From the NCBI RefSeq assembly GCF_022512515.1, contig NZ_JAKWBK010000003.1:186001-250000 (forward strand): a stretch of DNA of 64,000 nucleotides, given 5' to 3'. The position numbers were made by a program, and so were the translations under genes. Position 1 is the first letter of the stretch; the number at the start of each line of letters is the position of its first letter. The DNA comes from Paraniabella hibiscisoli (lineage in GTDB: Bacteria > Bacteroidota > Bacteroidia > Chitinophagales > Chitinophagaceae). This document shows, in pieces, positions 61,779 to 64,000 of this stretch. The notes under the pieces are model-generated. The model made no database searches and was not told the DNA's origin. It saw only the letters and a list, made by a program, of their open reading frames with translations.

Positions 61779-63596
61779 CTACCATCCCGGGTTTTGCATC
61801 ACCCATAAAGCCCTGTCTATCTCTGTTTGAGGGATTGGCCATAAATAATGCTTAGGAGCTTCGAAGACTCTTTTCTTCAAAAGCACACGCTGATAAAAAG
61901 CATCGTCCTGGATGGAAGTTCCTTTCTCATAACTTAAGCGGTAGAAATTTTTATTGCTGGTTTCGGGAGCTATCTTCCAGCGATTACAATCGAAATAGCG
62001 CTGTGTTTCGAAAGCCAGCTCAATCCTGCGTTCGTGCCGGATGCGTTCTCGCATTTGCGTCTGCGATAAGCCAGCCGCTAAAGCAGGAAGGCCCGCTCTT
62101 TCTCTTACTTTGTTCACGCTATTGTATACATCAGCTGTTGGGCCTTGTGCTTCGTTAAGCGCTTCTGCATAGCTCAGATACACTTCCGCCATCCGGAAAT
62201 AGATCCAGGTTTTATTGGTAAAAGTTCCCGATTGTGTAAGGTTGATCTGCTCATCGGCAAACTTGCGGAGCAGATAGCCGGTTACCGGGTAGTCCTGACC
62301 ATTACCCACCGCACGTCCGTCACGACCAGAATTATGCAGTTCCAATTGTCTGCCTCTCCATCTTTGCCCGTTAAAGTTGACACTTACATAAAAACGGGGT
62401 TCCCTGTTTACATACATATTTCTTACGCCCGCCGGGTAATTCGCGCCAGCGGCCGCGGCATAGCCTGTTTCCTGGTATCCGGAAGCGGCGTTAATGATCG
62501 GGCTGCCATCTGTATTATAGCCTGTAATAGGCGTTGTGCCATTGGCCATCTGGAAGGCATCTACCAACTCCTGCGTTGGGCAATAACCACTCCAGCCGCC
62601 CATTCCCTTGGCGCCTGATGCATACTCCAGCCTGTTAAAACGACCCATGTTTCTTGCAAAAAGCACTTCATCATTCCAACGGTCAATAAACAGCCTGTAA
62701 TAGTTTTGATAAGGATCGCTGGTTGGCTTATAGATCTGATAGCCTGCGGCTTCAGCCTGTGTCATACAATCCTTTGCTGCATCTGCTGCTTTTTGCCATT
62801 TGTTAGCATCGTAATTGGGCGAAATAAGGTTACGTCCCTGATCGTCTTTAAACGCGGCATAATCGGAGTTGCCATTGTACAGAGGACTTGCAGCATATAA
62901 CAACACCCGCGCTTTAAGCGCCAAAGCCGCCATTTTAGTAGCACGCCCCAGCTCCACAGCTTCTCTTCTTGTAGGCAATAAAGCTGCAGCCCTGTCGCAT
63001 TCTTCAACCACAAAAGCGACACAGTCGTCATACGGCGATCTTTTAATTAAGGTATAATCATCAGCTGTTGTAAGCGCTTTGTTTAGAATAGAAACAGGTC
63101 CGTGTACGCGCATTTCAATAAAATGATAGAATGCGCGAAGAAAATGTGCTTCTCCCTTAAACTCCTGCTTTTGCTGTTCTCCTGTTTTACTACCTACTAC
63201 AATCTCACGGTCTGAAAAATCGGTCTTATCAATGTTCTCTATGAATATATTTACTTTACGAATGCCTTCCCAGTAAACGCGGTAGATGTTTTGCTCTACA
63301 GTTGCAGCATTCCAGTTTCCTGTATTCATCTGGTTTCCGAATACACCCCAGGTACACTCCAGGTCATCAGAAGCGGTGGTGAATGGATTACGTCCCCACC
63401 ATTCTATCCACTCAGACTCTTCTGGTAGAGAAAAGTAAGCAGAAGTTAAAAAACGCTCCGCATACTGAGCATTGGCAAATACAGAATCTATTGTCAGATC
63501 CTCATCATATACTTTATCAAGGAACCCTTTTTTGCAAGAGGTTAATAATGCTGAGGCTAGAAAAACCGTTAGTATAATTTTTATATATTGTTTCAT
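61779..63596 (-). CDS. SusD/RagB-family nutrient-binding lipoprotein (proximal SusD)
   Basis: 605 residues, intact. Lipoprotein signal IILTVFLASALLTSC. Pattern: KGEAHFLRAFYHFIEMRVHGPVSI near residue 160, FRMAEVYLSYAEALNEAQG near 480, RHERRIELAFETQRYFDCNRW near 545. Ends at PGW as many SusD proteins do. Works with the SusC that begins beyond the right edge. Confidence 0.94.
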   Translation of the reverse strand: MKQYIKIILTVFLASALLTSCKKGFLDKVYDEDLTIDSVFANAQYAERFLTSAYFSLPEESEWIEWWGRNPFTTASDDLECTWGVFGNQMNTGNWNAATVEQNIYRVYWEGIRKVNIFIENIDKTDFSDREIVVGSKTGEQQKQEFKGEAHFLRAFYHFIEMRVHGPVSILNKALTTADDYTLIKRSPYDDCVAFVVEECDRAAALLPTRREAVELGRATKMAALALKARVLLYAASPLYNGNSDYAAFKDDQGRNLISPNYDANKWQKAADAAKDCMTQAEAAGYQIYKPTSDPYQNYYRLFIDRWNDEVLFARNMGRFNRLEYASGAKGMGGWSGYCPTQELVDAFQMANGTTPITGYNTDGSPIINAASGYQETGYAAAAGANYPAGVRNMYVNREPRFYVSVNFNGQRWRGRQLELHNSGRDGRAVGNGQDYPVTGYLLRKFADEQINLTQSGTFTNKTWIYFRMAEVYLSYAEALNEAQGPTADVYNSVNKVRERAGLPALAAGLSQTQMRERIRHERRIELAFETQRYFDCNRWKIAPETSNKNFYRLSYEKGTSIQDDAFYQRVLLKKRVFEAPKHYLWPIPQTEIDRALWVMQNPGW

Positions 63597-63631
63597 ATGT
63601 TTCTTTTTATTGGCGATAAGATGAAGCAGCG

Positions 63632-64000
63632 TTAGAAGTTAACCTGCAAACCAAAATTGATGTTACGTGTAAGCGGGTAACGCCCGGTTCCATTATCCGA
63701 TTCGGGATCAATGATCTTCACTTTATCCCAGGTAAGCAGGTTTAACCCGTTTACAAAAAACCTTGCAGTTGAAATTTTATACTTACCCATTAAACTCTGC
63801 GGAAGCGTATAACCTATTTCAGCATTCTTCAGGCGAAGAAAACTACCGTCCACCATATACAAGGTATTACTCCACCTGTAGTTATTCTCACTGATCATAT
63901 CTATCACCAGCGGATATTTTGCCCCTGAATTGTCTGCACCTGGTATAAAACGGTTATCATAATACTCCCTGATAACGTTGTTTACACCAAAGCCTTCATT
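63632..64000 (-). CDS. SusC/RagA-type TonB-dependent transporter, C-terminal part
   Basis: The last 122 residues of a SusC barrel; the rest lies beyond the window. The ending ...TRNINFGLQVNF, the GSFLRLKNAEIGYTLPQSL block and the FVNGLNLLTWDKVKIIDPE region are diagnostic. Intact in the part seen. Immediately upstream of the proximal SusD, in the usual SusC-SusD order. Confidence 0.92.
   Translation of the reverse strand, partial: NEGFGVNNVIREYYDNRFIPGADNSGAKYPLVIDMISENNYRWSNTLYMVDGSFLRLKNAEIGYTLPQSLMGKYKISTARFFVNGLNLLTWDKVKIIDPESDNGTGRYPLTRNINFGLQVNF

Noticed and set aside
1..64000. Reading the many split genes as true pseudogenes or programmed frameshifts
   Set aside because: Shifts sit in homopolymers, go both ways, occur several times per gene and affect housekeeping genes; no slippery-site plus stimulator pattern is shared.

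Overview
The window looks like a chromosome segment of a Bacteroidota bacterium, most likely of the Chitinophagaceae/Chitinophagales type. Reasons: two SusC/SusD pairs with 'VVVIGYG'-type TonB-box regions, lipoprotein signals, Bacteroidota -7 promoter motifs (TAnnTTTG), a bacterial alpha-2-macroglobulin, System I cytochrome c maturation genes with CcmD, and moderate GC. No RNA genes, CRISPR array or prophage were seen. One property colours everything: about half of the long genes are interrupted by +1/-1 shifts, and nearly every one I traced lies in a run of 3-8 identical bases. Because essential and housekeeping genes are hit equally, I read these as probable consensus (homopolymer) errors, and I annotate reconstructed full-length genes rather than pseudogenes.

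Layout. 0-2.7 kb (minus strand): ccmF (runs off the left edge) and ccmE. 3-12.3 kb (plus): a leucine/ketone-body catabolic operon: methylcrotonyl-CoA carboxylase beta, a REP-associated Y1 transposase, methylglutaconyl-CoA hydratase, biotin carboxylase alpha, acyl-CoA dehydrogenase, HMG-CoA lyase and 3-oxoacid CoA-transferase A and B, with a four-helix-bundle gene wedged between the last two. A near-perfect palindromic operator candidate sits at its head. 12.4-22.9 kb: a secreted NAGPA-type protein, a 2048-residue alpha-2-macroglobulin, a small outer-membrane-type protein, an OmpA lipoprotein and an FAD oxidoreductase.

23.0-28.4 kb: one reconstructed protein of about 1776 residues joins two serine alpha/beta-hydrolase domains, a middle module I cannot assign, and a C-terminal CHAT (caspase-like) protease with a helical tail. 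This is the best candidate for an undescribed system. 28.4-35.7 kb: an accessory strip of small genes (hypotheticals, P-loop kinase-like protein, VOC, DUF4180, DHFR-like, cupin, SUKH/SMI1-type protein), with an attC-like long imperfect hairpin between two of them.

35.7-47.9 kb: DsbD, a nucleotide-sugar cluster (RmlD, RmlC, UDP-sugar dehydrogenase, DegT aminotransferase), WaaA, a conserved acidic hypothetical, thymidine kinase, CcmB, CcmC, CcmD and glutamate dehydrogenase. 48-64 kb (all minus): an arabinose-directed polysaccharide-utilisation locus with SusC/SusD at both ends, three GH43 proteins, a GH127-type beta-L-arabinofuranosidase, a GH2 enzyme and a GH-A clan lipoprotein. The cytochrome c maturation genes are split (ccmEF at the left end, ccmBCD 42 kb away on the opposite strand); a single inversion of the intervening DNA would make them colinear.
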